Assembly: GCF_037975245.1 (NCBI RefSeq)
Contig: NC_092569.1
Coordinates: forward strand, 36,002,168-36,066,167
Source: Apostichopus japonicus
Lineage: Eukaryota; Echinodermata; Holothuroidea; Aspidochirotida; Stichopodidae
Direction of reading: 5' to 3'
DNA length: 64,000 nucleotides
The notes under the pieces were generated by a model. The model ran no database searches. It was not told the origin of the DNA and saw only the letters and a list, made by a program, of their open reading frames with translations. Positions 11,389 through 23,264 of the stretch are shown here, one piece after another (positions within the stretch are counted from its first letter, which is position 1; every line of letters begins with the position of its first letter). The translations under genes and the position numbers were made by a program.

Positions 11389-12444
11389 ATGGAGAACGAA
11401 AGGAAGCCATTACGTAAAAACTTGAAAGGAATGATAAAGAAAGTTCTTGAACAGTGTTCAAGTTTTGCAGGATGTTTATACTCTGTGATGTCATCACTAG
11501 CATTCACTTCTGCGGACATGTTTGCATTTACAGCAGGAAAGTTGACCGACTCAGTTCATTTCCTTCTTTGGGATTCAATATGTTTGCTTTGCTTGAGTGT
11601 TATGATTGTAATCATTAAAAGACCAACTCTACCGACGTCAATCAAGGAGGTAGCGCTCCTTCTCGCAACCGGTTTTCTTCAAGGTGCTGGAAGTTTTGTC
11701 CTGGTCTGGGCACTGACAATTAGTCGACCAGGGGATGTCGTTTCCCTCTTTTTTACGCTTCCAACATTTGTCTTGATACTCAATTTTGTTATTTACCGAC
11801 AGATTCAAGTACTGTCCATTTTATATGCTGTGATATCGTTTACAGGTGTTATATTTATTGTGCAACCATCGTTTCTTTTTCATGAAGTTGACAACAAATT
11901 TGCCATTAGTGATATCGCGATAGGACTTGCTATAGCGAGTGCTTGCTTCTACGCTGGTTGTGCTATTTGCTCTGAGAAATTGCAGGGTGAATTTAAAACA
12001 AGTAGCATACTTGTCGTTGTCTCAACAACTTGTCATTTATTCTTATTTGCATTTATTCTTAGCCTAGTATACGAGAGGCTAGTTCTCCCAGGCAGCAAAG
12101 AACTTGTTCTGTTGGTTATCTGTAACGGGTGCACTATATATTTGGCCGAAGTGTTCTTTGTTGTTGCTATTTCATTCGAGAAACCTTTCATAGTGACAAT
12201 TATTTTAACATCCCAAGTATTTTTCACATTTATATCTCAACATTTTATACTTGGAGTAGAGACCGACGTGTTTTCCTGCTTTGGAGGCACTTTGATTGTT
12301 ATAGCATGCACTGGAATTGCTTTAACAACGAGGAAACAAAGAACTGACAACGAAGAAGACCATACTAATGATGATGATGATGATGATGCCGGTGGTGGTG
12401 GTGGGGATGATGATGATGATGGAATCCCGCTTCTTGGTAGTTAA
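11389..12444 (+). CDS. SLC35G-like drug/metabolite transporter family protein, copy 3
   Basis: Single exon, 351 aa, same predicted ten-helix architecture and intact frame. It is close to copies 1 and 2 but carries its own cluster of substitutions in the last third: YLAEVFFVVA, LTSQVFF, QHFILGVE and SCFGG. The E and Q changes lie within or beside predicted helices and could affect substrate handling. The tail again has the Asp/Gly/Asp triplet-repeat region and ends with a dileucine-type IPLLGS. Either all three copies work and are diverging, or this one is under relaxed constraint; the sequence alone does not decide. Confidence 0.85.
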   Translation: MENERKPLRKNLKGMIKKVLEQCSSFAGCLYSVMSSLAFTSADMFAFTAGKLTDSVHFLLWDSICLLCLSVMIVIIKRPTLPTSIKEVALLLATGFLQGAGSFVLVWALTISRPGDVVSLFFTLPTFVLILNFVIYRQIQVLSILYAVISFTGVIFIVQPSFLFHEVDNKFAISDIAIGLAIASACFYAGCAICSEKLQGEFKTSSILVVVSTTCHLFLFAFILSLVYERLVLPGSKELVLLVICNGCTIYLAEVFFVVAISFEKPFIVTIILTSQVFFTFISQHFILGVETDVFSCFGGTLIVIACTGIALTTRKQRTDNEEDHTNDDDDDDAGGGGGDDDDDGIPLLGS

Positions 12445-13340
12445 AGGCTGTACTTTTGAGATTTCTCACAAAACTGGGTGTGTCACCGGCTAGCTTCACC
12501 GTTCGGGTACTACTTATGTTGTTGTTGTGTTTGTTCAGATGAAGGAAGGGTTGAATATAAACTTTGCTTAAAACCTCAAATCGCCGCATGCTCATTCTCC
12601 TCACCACGGGTGGGGTAACCGATCCTCAACTCGGTAAATTAGAGTAGTACTCTAGTTGACTATATTATATGTTCAGTTAACATTGCAAAATGATAACTTG
12701 CAGCAGAAAACATTCTTACGATGATATGGATAATCAAAATAAAAGAGAGTGGAATGTTTATAACGATGTAAGAGAATATCGTTGAAAGAATTCATCATAA
12801 ATAAAAAAATAAAAAAATTGTCCTTCGCTGTTTTTGGACAATGTATCTGATGCAGAAAGAAACTTGACACGCCCTGTCTTCTTATCAGCATATAATCCTG
12901 TGGAATTCATTACGGCTATATGGTTATACCTTGCCTTTGTGCAGTGATGTTTATTACGTATACATATATGACTAATTCATTATCGGCTGTTATGTAAATT
13001 ACTTTTTTATATAAATATGAATATAAATATGTTTATTGTTTGAAAAACAACCACCCTTGATTATGCACATGTACTGCCGCCCCCCCCCCCCCCCTCACAA
13101 CCATCCTTGATTATGCATATGTACAGTTCTGCGAATGATACGGTCGGTATTTTACGTAGTACGTTCTGTGATTTCTATTGACACTCAATTCTCTTTTTCT
13201 TGGTGAATAACATATTCCTCCAATTCCGTTAGCAATGAAAATGTAACCATGACACGTATTGTGTGTCGTGCAGTATATCTCATTATGTTTCGGATGTGGC
13301 TGATGCTACATGGTGGTGCAGCATGGACTATACTGTATGT

Positions 13341-13644
13341 TCTGGACATTTTGCAACAACTGACGTGACTTCAAAAGCCAAAACGTTCACTACAAATATG
13401 AAAAATAGCAGTTCAATTCGACATTTTCCAACACGATACACTGGACACGATGATTACGGAATGCCATATATATCAAAAAAGTCCAAAACAATATAAGCAT
13501 GTCCAAAAATAACATGAGCATGTCCAAAATAATATGGAGAGTGCCGAAATATTATATGAACATGTCGAATTGAACTGCTATTTTTCATATTTGTAGTGAA
13601 CGTTTTGGCGTTTGAAGTCACGACTCTTGTTGCAAATGTCCAGA
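13341..13644. repeat. Large inverted repeat in unit 3
   Basis: About 81 bases at 13341-13421 are the reverse complement of 13564-13644, with a spacer of about 142 bases. The left arm has replaced or been inserted into sequence that in units 1 and 2 reads straight through. The left arm matches the version in unit 2 (GTCACGTCAGTTGTTGCAAA) better than the right arm of its own unit. This suggests template switching or gene conversion from a sister unit. Confidence 0.75.
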
Positions 13645-14228
13645 ACAATATAAAGCAAGTCCAAAAATAATATGAGCATTTCCAAATTTATATAAACATG
13701 TACGAACTAATATAACTATGTCCAAAAATAATATGAGCATTTCCAAAATAATAATTAGCGTGTCAAAAATGTATATGAATATGTCGAATGTAACTGCTAA
13801 CTTCAACTTTGTAATGAACATTTAGGCGTTTGAAGTTACGCCATATATATAATAATATAACATATATCGAACTTTCTACTTTGGTGTGCTGAAAACAAAT
13901 ACAGCATATCAAGCGAAAAGTAACACGATGTACAGTTCATCCATTACCTTCTTAATGTATGTGTTAAAATTTTAATGATATGTCGGTCGAGAACGATTTT
14001 ATTTTCGAGATAATATTAGTTGAGTTCAGTTGTTTGGTAGCGCGAGTGGTCGACCGGCCCCAAGGTGCTGTGACTATCAGTGAGTTACCACGAACCGGCA
14101 GCGTTTTTTTTCCCAGGACGAACGTTGGTTCCAGGTTTTTCAGGAATTTACAAATTCGTTTGAAATCAGAGTTAGGGATTAGAAATTGGGTTAGGGATCC
14201 AGATTCTACGAAAATGAAGGATTGTCTA

Positions 14229-15169
14229 CGGAGAGCCAAACGTTCCATAAATGTCGAAAAAGAAAGTGAATTGTCCAAGTTAATATATACATGTCCAATT
14301 CGATATCAACATGTTACAATTCCATATGAATGTCATAGGTCTTATTTTTTTTTAAGACGTTCACGTTGATGCAAATTTATCCTCTACCATAGCCCAGACA
14401 ACAACCTCAAAGAGCCCATGGCCCACACGTGATTTAATAATGTGCAAAGACAAAAGGATAATTCCTGTAGTTGCATTGGACCCTTTATACATTGGAGAAA
14501 CCAAAAAATACCATCTACGACTTTTATCTGTACCGGGCCCCAGGCAACAGCCATAAAGGGCCCATGGCCCACACATTATTTGATTATGTTAACAAAAAGC
14601 AGGATAATTCTTTTAGAGGTGTTGGCCCTATTGGACATTGCGGTATCCAAAAATACCAACGACATCATTTTTTAACTGTAACGGGGCCCATGCAGCAACC
14701 TCAAAGGCCCAATTGCCCACACAGGAATTAATCATGTGAAAATAGAAAAAGGGCTCAAAAATTGTACTAAGGCGTCAACGTGATCCCTGTGGCTTGAATA
14801 TTTTATTTCCTTCTCTCAACATGCTGACACAAGTTTTGGACATTCTCATATAAATCTCGACATATATATACAGTTTTGGGCATTAATGAAACGATGGCGC
14901 GCGCCGATGTGCCAAAAATATAGCATGACGTCAATATTGTATCTAGCAAGCAATGTTGACATGACCAATGTAGTAGTGGCATGCTGTTACAAGTTTTCGA
15001 CATGCTGATGTTGAATTTTACATGTTGATAGACGTAATGACATATTGGTATTTTGTTTCGACATGTTCATATGGAATTGTAACATGTTGATATCGAATTG
15101 GACATATATATATATTAACTTGGACATTTCACTTTCTTTTTCGACATTTATGGAACGTTTGGCTCTCCG
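14229..15169. mobile_element. Foldback element with about 105-bp inverted ends
   Basis: The left arm (14229-14334) and right arm (15060-15169) are inverted copies. Both start at the outside with CGGAGAGCCAAACGTTCCAT and run on through TGTCC-type subterminal motifs. The arms are shared end to end and the flanks are unrelated. No target duplication is clear. The loop has no transposase frame. It holds about 2.5 copies of a degenerate 140-150 bp repeat keyed by CCCATGGCCCACAC (about 14416, 14567) and CCCAATTGCCCACAC (14707). It is probably a non-autonomous DNA transposon. Confidence 0.65.
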
Positions 15170-16129
15170 AAATGGTGGTAAAATCATATATAATGCTTCA
15201 TATGTAATCAGGTAACAAGTGGCATGCTTGCAGAGCTAGTGCTGGTGAGCTTTTTTTAACTAAATACAGAATGCAGTGCTGAATTTGAGATTGAATGTGA
15301 TGCTATCTTCCGATTGTTGTTGTCGAGTAACCAAACCGTAGTCCAGTTTTGCGAAATAATCCCTGGTTTCCGTGATACAGATTAAGTTATACAGTAGTTC
15401 TGAAAATCTACACTGTAACTTGTAAGGTAAACATAAAAAAGAATGAAACTTTAAGCTTTTTGCCTTGGTTTTTCGTATCGTTCACAACTTATGTGAACTT
15501 AAGACGGTACTAACAAAGTTAGGCTACAGACTACAGTTGTAATTGTATACGTGCCGTTATGCACAGCCAAACCGTATATAGGACTTGGAAAGTAGGACTA
15601 GGAGACTAACATTACGAGTAGTAAGGCTAGCCTAAAAATAATGTAGCCTAAAAAGTTAGACTAGGCATCGGTAGTAAGTAAGCTACTGTAGGACAATGCA
15701 GAATACACCTACTGTAGCCTACTGATACTGTACAGTGTTAGAATTGGGGAGTAGGATTGGCTAGCTGATGTAAATAACAAATCTTGTGTACGGAAAACTT
15801 CAAGAAAAAGTTAGGATTAAAAAAATATGGTAAGTGACAAGGTTTCTATGCCATAGTTTCATTGTCTTTCTCACTACATTATTCTATTTCTCATCTTTTT
15901 TTGTATCACCAAGTAATATTAGCAATGTCATCATCAATTTTGTATTTGTGTGCAATTTGTAAAATTTTATCAGTATCAAATACTTGTGGATACATTATGA
16001 AGACTGCATAGACCTACTGTAAGCACTTATTGATTTATTGTGTATGTTATACAGTGCATACAGTACTGCATATAGTTACACTAGTGATAAACACTGTAGT
16101 TGTTGTGTTTGAAAGTCAGGTTTTAACTT

Positions 16130-16740
16130 CTCAAAACGTGTTTGCTGAGTTCCGAAGTAGATTCAATGATTCTTATTCTAGATGCACTCTGACCAGGTGA
16201 GCTTAAAGGATGTAAAGACTCGCGCACAAAGAAACTCATGCTGGTAATCTGACCTAGTTTTGAATGAGGTGTAACAGAAGTGTTAGACACCACCATCGAT
16301 CCCAGAAAATACACACACAGCTTGCTACCGTCGGTAATTAGACACAAGTGTATGTACAGTCAATACATAAAGCTATGGTTAATACCCACAACACAGTGTA
16401 CATAGCAGCGAAGGACATCTCAGGTCTAGATAAAAGATAACAAGGTATCACGTTTCATTACTGTCTGCATTTTGTAGCGACAAGAAGAAAACTTCACTTG
16501 CAAGCAATGGAAAGTAAACTTTTTCAGAGCGCGACACGCGGTTTGGGGTGAGTCTTCAATGCCTTTAATGGAGAAAAGCTCTTGCAATCCAAAGAAATTC
16601 ATTTTCAGTTGCCCTTATGGCGTGAACGATTTATCGTAAAAATGAGGACTGCCTATATATAGCAGCATGTTCATTATACAAATGTAACCACTAACCTACA
16701 TACTCATATCCACCATTTTGACCCAATTCCATGGAGGAAA
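16130..16740 (+). repeat. Diverged remnant of the duplication-unit closing segment
   Basis: Two stretches (about 16135-16205 and 16555-16735) match the end segment of units 1 and 2 (about 5640-5880 and 10085-10330). Shared strings include TTCTTATTCTA, ATGCACTCTGACCAGGTG, TTGCCCTTATGGCG and ACAAATGTAACC. Identity is clearly lower than between the units, and about 350 unrelated bases separate the two stretches. It is either the original flank of the locus or the end of an older, mostly lost fourth unit. Confidence 0.65.
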
Positions 16741-19404
16741 AGTCTTAAAACACTGTTTATTCATGGCAACGTAGGGAAATCACACAAATTTGCAAACTAC
16801 GTCGGTAAGAAAGAAAGATACTTTTCAAGAGAAGGGACCTAACACAGGCTAGCCATGAAAGTGGAAGTAAGTCTAGCCTAACAGTCGTAAACAAAACAGA
16901 GAGATTTGATTGTTGATGATGTTGGGTGGGGCTTGCAAATTTTGATTGCTGGATTGTTCAACCAATCAGAATTAGTGTATACAACAAACTTCAATGCATT
17001 TACCAAGTTAGGGATAATTTTACCTTGCTGACCTTACCAGATAATATGGACTTAAAACATTGAACAGAATAAATATAAAAACCTCATGTAGTCATTTTGG
17101 TGAAATCGGATCAAACCATCAATGGCACTGACGATAGAACATTATAAGCCAACATAAAAAAATCCAGGGAAATTCCAGGGATGTTAGGAACCTACTGACA
17201 GGGCATAAGCTACATGTATATGTGGAACTTACCTTGCTAGGCTTAGTACTTGTAGCCTATAGTTTTAGCATATGAAAGCTGCGCACATTTATGGCTGTCA
17301 TTCCCCTAGATAAATGCGCATTGGTATTCTGGGCTGGTGGTTATTACACAATTAATGGCATTCACTGTGATTGGGTAGTTGTTTGCTATTGGTCACGCAT
17401 GGTGACTGGGAGTTTATTGTGTATTATTCTTTATTTATATACAGAGATAACTTTCGGAATTGCGCTGGGAAGCATGTACTTTGGGGACAGAAGTAAAGAA
17501 AATATACGAATAACGGTTGTTTAGGTTATTTAGGGTTGTATTGTTTTGTTATTTTGAAAATTGTGTACAATTATAAATACTGTAGACAGTTTTTTATAAA
17601 GATTATCTCCCGTAGCAGGTTTGGTACATAGGGCAACCATTTCTTTAATGTTTACTCTGGTAATAAAACAAGCCTTCCCCTTTTTTTTCTTTTGTGTTCA
17701 TTAAATTAATCACCAGCCCTGGCAACAAGTTCACTGGCTACTGAATATGCAAAGTGACCAACATGTAACTGTACAGTATGAAATAGCAGTGACCAGTGGC
17801 AAGGTTTTTTTAATGATAATTCAGGGTGTTGCCATCTCTTGATTGGGCAGATTGGTTACTACCGTGTACTACTGTGTTGTTGTGAAGGTTGTGCCTGTTA
17901 GCCAAATTTATTAGCAGAGCACCCCTACCTGCCAAACAGTGAAGAGTTTCAGACCCACTTTTTGTAGTTTATCACTTTTTACTGTATCGAAACTTAGAAA
18001 GTTTATTTGTGAATCGTAGATAGCAGAATCCTATTTTAATAATTAGTCCAGCTCTTAGCTATAATATCCTATAAAATAAGCAATAATCTTTGTCTGGAGG
18101 CCAGCTTCACCATTATCAATATTCGTACCACCTTTGAAGAAACTCTCCTGCCAACTATCATAATATTTGAAGGAAACCAGAAGTGTTTTATTTACGTTTC
18201 TACCAAGCGGAACAGTCACCTACAGTAACTATTTAATTATTATTTTTTTTGCCAGAGGAGAATATTGATTTAATATTGCTGTATATTGTGTGGAGAAGGA
18301 ATCCACAGCCAGCAACAGAAATGACCATCCAAAATGAAACATGACCAAGAAACATATTCAACTTATTATTTCAAACAGAACTATTTTTGTATTATTCTAA
18401 GTTTTCATTGGAGACGCCCCAACAGTAAGACATTTTATTTAAATGTTAATTTCTATCTGTTATCGAAAGACCTTTAATAGTAAATTTAGCCCTAATTAAA
18501 TTATTTAAATTGACTCAAGTATCAAATATAGCTCTCCGACTTCCTGCACTTTGTTGTACAGTGTTATTTATTTTATCTCTCTGTCTCCTAGATAATGCTG
18601 GGAAGTCATTAGACTTCCTCAGCATTAGGATTTCTATTGACCAAATGCTAGTAAGAAACTAACATACCCTCAGTGATTGATTTCTCTTACTGTACATCAT
18701 TTATATTTGATAAATTTAAAATAATCTTTATTGGTCTTAATATGCAGTTTTGGTGATGTGAATCAATGCAATATACAGTATTCTCTTTCATGAGTGAGCT
18801 ACAATATAAGCGATGTTACAAATGGATGCAAAGTAAATCAGGGACTTCACAACCATGTTCGTAAAGTTTAAAATTTGGGAAGGTTAAGTTTATCTTAAAA
18901 TGTTACTTTCTTTTAACATTTAATTCAGCTATAAGTGAATACAGCCTAACAGGTAGGTAACTTTATAGTTCTTTTTGAGCATAAATTACAGGCTAAACAA
19001 ATCACCTTCAAGCATTGTTCATATCACATGATTGCAAAATGATATTTTATAGTGGATTCTTGGGAAAGTTAAATTTATGCAGTTTCAAGGGGCGATGACA
19101 AACCTTGTTCATGTCGACTGTCGAGACTTGAACGTAACAAGGCTTAACCAGCTCTCAGGTATGTATAGACATGAATCGATATCTAGAAATGTTATTATTT
19201 CTCCATCTGCAGCAACTTGCTTAATATTCATCTGTTGTTTAGCTAACTGAAAAGCAATATATCCTTTCTAACTTTACTGTTAGGGAAGATAGAAAACTTG
19301 TATATAAACTGTAATAACAAATTCTTTTATTCTCCTTTGTCCAACTATTAATCATTGGATTTTCTTAACACTCTTACTAAGTTTCAAAATCAGTGGTACG
19401 ATGC
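16741..19404. other. Interval without recognisable genes
   Basis: A/T-rich sequence with frequent stops in all frames and no family similarity that I recognise. The only clear local structure is a hairpin at about 18594-18627, where AATGCTGGGAAGTC is followed by its near-perfect inverse after a 4-base loop with one bulged base. Confidence 0.5.
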
Positions 19405-21366
19405 TCACAGCACAAAATCTGTCTCATCACAAGAAACAGACCTCTCATCAGCTTTGGAATTCTCATCATTAATCTCATCTAAGTTGCTAGCATTTTCCTC
19501 TGCAACCTCTTCTTCTTTCGTAATTTTTTTCTCTTTTTTTCAAGTTCTAAATCGAAATTTCCATTTTGTTTCTTCCTCTGAATCTCTTTGGAATTCTCAA
19601 CATCGCTCTTGGGTCTTGGTTTTGAACTGGTGTAACTGCAAGGTACCTCACCCTTTGGATACAACACTGAAGGTCTTCCAACATTTCCTTAAATACAGAA
19701 AGAGACAGAATTGAGACCATTTGAAGTTAACATACTCATGTGGCCATGACAAACACACCATGGAATTTAAAAACAAAATAATGATCCAATTTAATAACAA
19801 AAATCTGCCTTCATATGCAATCAATCTGACTTTTCATTATTTGCTACAAGCAGAAAGAGTCTGTGCAACAGTGATGGTGTGTGTGTGTTTGCACTGTATG
19901 TGACACCCTTGTTTTTTAAACTCATAATTAACATGTCAGTTGAAGTTTGTATTTGACATTCAATGTAGATCACTAGATCCCCCTTAATACATACAAGGAC
20001 ACTATTGAAACCAGTGGCTGTCAAAGGTCATTTGAGGTAAAAGTCTGAAAACATGATAAATACTGTACTATAACTCTCAAAGATTATAGATGATTCCTTT
20101 TTGTGGAGAGCAAAATCCCAAAGAGCCAAACGTCAAGAGAGGTCAAAATTCAGAAATCTTCAAACACAATAACTATCCAAGTGAATTTGGACGAACTTCA
20201 ATACGTTCTGTATCCAAAATAGTGCCAACAAAGAAACCGATTGAAATTGTGATTAAAGATCATTTGAGGTTAACAGAGGTCAAGGTCTGAAGAAGATAAT
20301 TGCACACAAAATCAAGTTCATGCTGGAGACAGTATACTGTACATGTAGTAGAATACCTTTGGTTGGTGGAGGTGAAAAGTCATTTGGAGTGTACAGATCA
20401 TCAAAGTCTCAACATTTTATAATCCTGACAATTCCAAAGGGTAAAATGCATTACTGCGAGAACACCCAATGCTGATCACTGCCAGTCAATGACTGTTTGG
20501 TCAACAACACACTATAAGAAATATTTATGCAGTGTTAACGTTCATTTGCAATATGGCAAAGAAATCACTCGACCAATTAGCTCTCTGGTTGTTTACTTTG
20601 TCTTGAATGTTTAAGGTACATAACAATGTGAAAAGTTGATGTACAGTTCATCATGTTCAGTGACACATATCCAGGTCACTTGCAGTACACTGCTTAGACA
20701 GTTATATGTCAAATCTACTTTTATACCTTTAACCATGCAAGAACATATACTGTACACACTGTTGAGACTCAAATTGCTTTACAGTATGTCTCATGAGGAC
20801 TGTAACAGTCCATGAAGCTACCAGGTTTAATTCTAAGGTATTTAATTGACAATGCCAACTTGTGGTCTGAAATTAACCATTTACAGTGCTAAACTAAAAT
20901 TAATGTATTCAAACTTAAAGTAACTTACATTACTTAAATCAGAATGGACTGTCTTACCTTGAACCATTTCAATCTTTAGGCTATGTCTGCTAACGATCCC
21001 AAACACCCAACTCTTTCCAGGTAAATTATTAGGAAATGGATTAAATCTAGTAGCAACATTTATAAGGGCCTGCGCTTTATTTCTCAGATCTGTGGTCGTA
21101 CAAGGGTTTCCAGACCTGGCCCTTTCTATAATCCAATCCACCAGTTTTTCTTCTTCATTTTTAGTCAGTACTGTTTTAGCTCCAATGGCACAATCCATGC
21201 AACTTCTTTCACGAACCTTGTCAGTCAATGTAGTCCGAGGAACCTTATAAAACATTGCAGCTTTTGATATTGATGCTCCTTCCTCTTGTACCATTTTGAG
21301 AGCTTTTGCTAAGTTTTCTAGTAGGTATCTTCTTCTCACACCTGGTTTTTGTCCGTGGTTCACCAT
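19405..21366 (-). CDS. Pipsqueak/CENP-B-type helix-turn-helix protein, transposase-derived, probably frameshifted
   Basis: Two exons by phase and junction: 21366-20958, then 19687-19405. The donor is CAAG|GTAAGA and the acceptor is TTTAAG|G. One base left by exon 1 plus two from exon 2 make a Gly codon. Exon 1 encodes a pipsqueak-type helix-turn-helix (about residues 12-51, with SISKAAMFYKVPRTTLTDKV) and then a CENP-B/Tc5-type DNA-binding segment (about 68-135, with PGKSWVFGIVSRHS), as in Tigger/pogo/jerky proteins. Exon 2 has GRPSVLYPKGEVPC, a Lys-rich stretch and an acidic tail ending DETDFVL and stop. Exon 2 needs one extra A in the seven-A run (forward T run 19524-19530); as written, the frame ends early at 19479. 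There is no DDE catalytic domain. An AG acceptor lies just upstream of the ATG, so a 5' untranslated exon is likely. Either a host gene with a sequencing error or a fresh pseudogene. Confidence 0.6.
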
Positions 21367-22222
21367 TTTTATCTGAAAATTGAGAGATAATTTTTATTTA
21401 ACAATCTATCTATTGAAGGGACTGAGTATCTGCTACCAAATCCCTCTTGAAAATTGTTAAGTATAAGTCACCACCTCTGCACCTCATGAAAATTTTAATT
21501 TCTGTATAGCTGTATTGCTTTTATTTAAAAGACACTTAATTAAACTCCTTAATGCTTCAGAGATGATGACATCAGCTCCTCAGTGAAGGTATAAATGTTA
21601 ATATTAATTATTTAATTTCATTAATCCAAAGAATTTCTTTGGAATTTTATGTAAAATAGAGAGCACCCTTGGATGATAACCATTTGTCCATGAAAAATTT
21701 GTAATGTACTATGTCACTTTATACCCAGGTTATTCTTTCTAAACCTTTCTAATTGTACTTTTTATATCACAAGTTTTAAACAAAGGGTACCATCTGATGT
21801 CACACAATTGAATTTCAGATGCATTCCACTCTTTAAAGTACTATAGAGGGGTATAAGAGTCGATACACTGTCTTCAAATATATAATTTAGTTGGTTAAAT
21901 AAATTGAATGAGTTTAGGTTGATTGTTTATTCAAAAAAACAATTCTGATTGTTGATCTAAATGAACGATTTTGCGGGCCTAAGTAGTGTGAAGCGAAGCA
22001 ATATACAGTGCATATAGGCCTACAGTGTACCCACAATATGTGCTCTTTCTGTCATACCAAAGTGCTTTAAGTGCCATCGGAGTAACATGGCGGAATGGCT
22101 CTTTTTCTATGGCGGAAAGAGCACATTTTCTATGGCGGAATGTACCGATGGCGGAATGACACGCCCGCCAGCACAAAAGACCTAGGTAGCAGTAGTAGTA
22201 CTAGTACTTCTCTGTTGGCTTA
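21367..22222. other. Interval upstream of the helix-turn-helix gene
   Basis: No coding feature recognised. Four copies of ATGGCGGAA lie within 22087-22156. The core ATGGCGG matches the YY1 binding motif, and such clusters occur near promoters in animals. This could be the promoter of the minus-strand gene; the link is position only. Confidence 0.35.
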
Positions 22223-22685
22223 CCAGTCAAAACGTCCCTTTAACAAAACGTCCCCGTACCAAAACGTCCCCGCTTTTGGTCAAAACGTCCCCGTCTATCA
22301 CATTCATTCAGAGTTGTGAATATATATTAATTTTAAGTTACAATTTGGCTAAGTATTTCGGCATGCAAGTTGGATTACAGGCGCTAAATAAATCGTGAAG
22401 GACTACAACGTTTAATTATATATAAAAAGAATTATACAAGAGGAATTAAAAACGAATTTGGATGCGTTTACTATACAATATATATATATATCTATATATA
22501 GGGAAAATTTTCCACAAAACATCCACACTTGCATTCCAACTGATTATAAAAGCGGGGATTTTTTGACTCACGGGGACGATTTGACACACGGGGACGATTT
22601 GACTGCGGGGAGGTTTTGGTAAAAAGCGGGGACGTTTTGGTCTTAAAAAAGCGGGGACGTTTTGGTAAAGGGACGTTTTGACTGG
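22223..22685. mobile_element. 463-bp foldback element with GTCCCC-type repeats
   Basis: The ends are perfect 20-bp inverted repeats, CCAGTCAAAACGTCCCTTTA at 22223 and its reverse complement ending at 22685. Inside each end are several more AAAACGTCCCCG motifs in opposing orientation, so the whole element can fold back. The centre is A/T-rich with a TA run near 22480-22500. There is no coding region. It is a miniature inverted-repeat transposable element; superfamily not determined and no clear target duplication seen. Confidence 0.8.
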
Positions 22686-23264
22686 ATACCCTCTGTTGTA
22701 CTGACATTAAACCGGATAGGGCCTAGGCCTAAGTCGATGGTTCGTACAGTAAATTGTAGCACACAACGTTAAGTTCGTAAGCGGCACCGACTTGAAAGCA
22801 TTCTGTTCTTATTCTGAACATGTTTAACAAAGTATTGTTTCATAATAACCTGTGACTTGTGTAAAGAAAATGGAGATATTCCAGTTGTTTCATGAAATCC
22901 AGTTGCTTATTGTTACTCTACTGCAGCCTACTGGAATTTGGAGAGCAAGTCATGACGCTTACAATGAATCTTTGTGAATAGTGTAAATACATACAGTACT
23001 GTAGGTACTGGTTTAGCGAAGGTTGTTTGATGTTATCATAACTAGATATGTAGAATACGCCATCCAAGCAATCTGCTAGACAATCACGATCGAAATTGAA
23101 TACATCTGCCCGAAGTTCGCGTGAAAACCATTAAAGGGATATTCAACACTGTTTATTGAAAACCCCATCTAAGTATTGTAAAGAAAACCAGTCTCTTATA
23201 AAACCCAATTTTCATGATGCCATCATTCACACTACTGTTACATTCTTCCTTTTACAATACACTA

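Larger units (their letters stand above)
10333..14100 (+). repeat. Tandem duplication unit 3, truncated
   Basis: Third copy. It follows unit 2 closely until about 14100, where homology stops abruptly right after the sequence CACGAACCGGCA. The hairpin and closing segment found in units 1 and 2 are missing at this point. A diverged version of the closing segment appears 2 kb further on (about 16130-16740). Confidence 0.88.

Noticed and set aside
13980-14369. 129-codon frame spanning the end of unit 3
   Set aside because: It crosses the breakpoint between the tandem unit and foreign sequence, and no part resembles a known protein.
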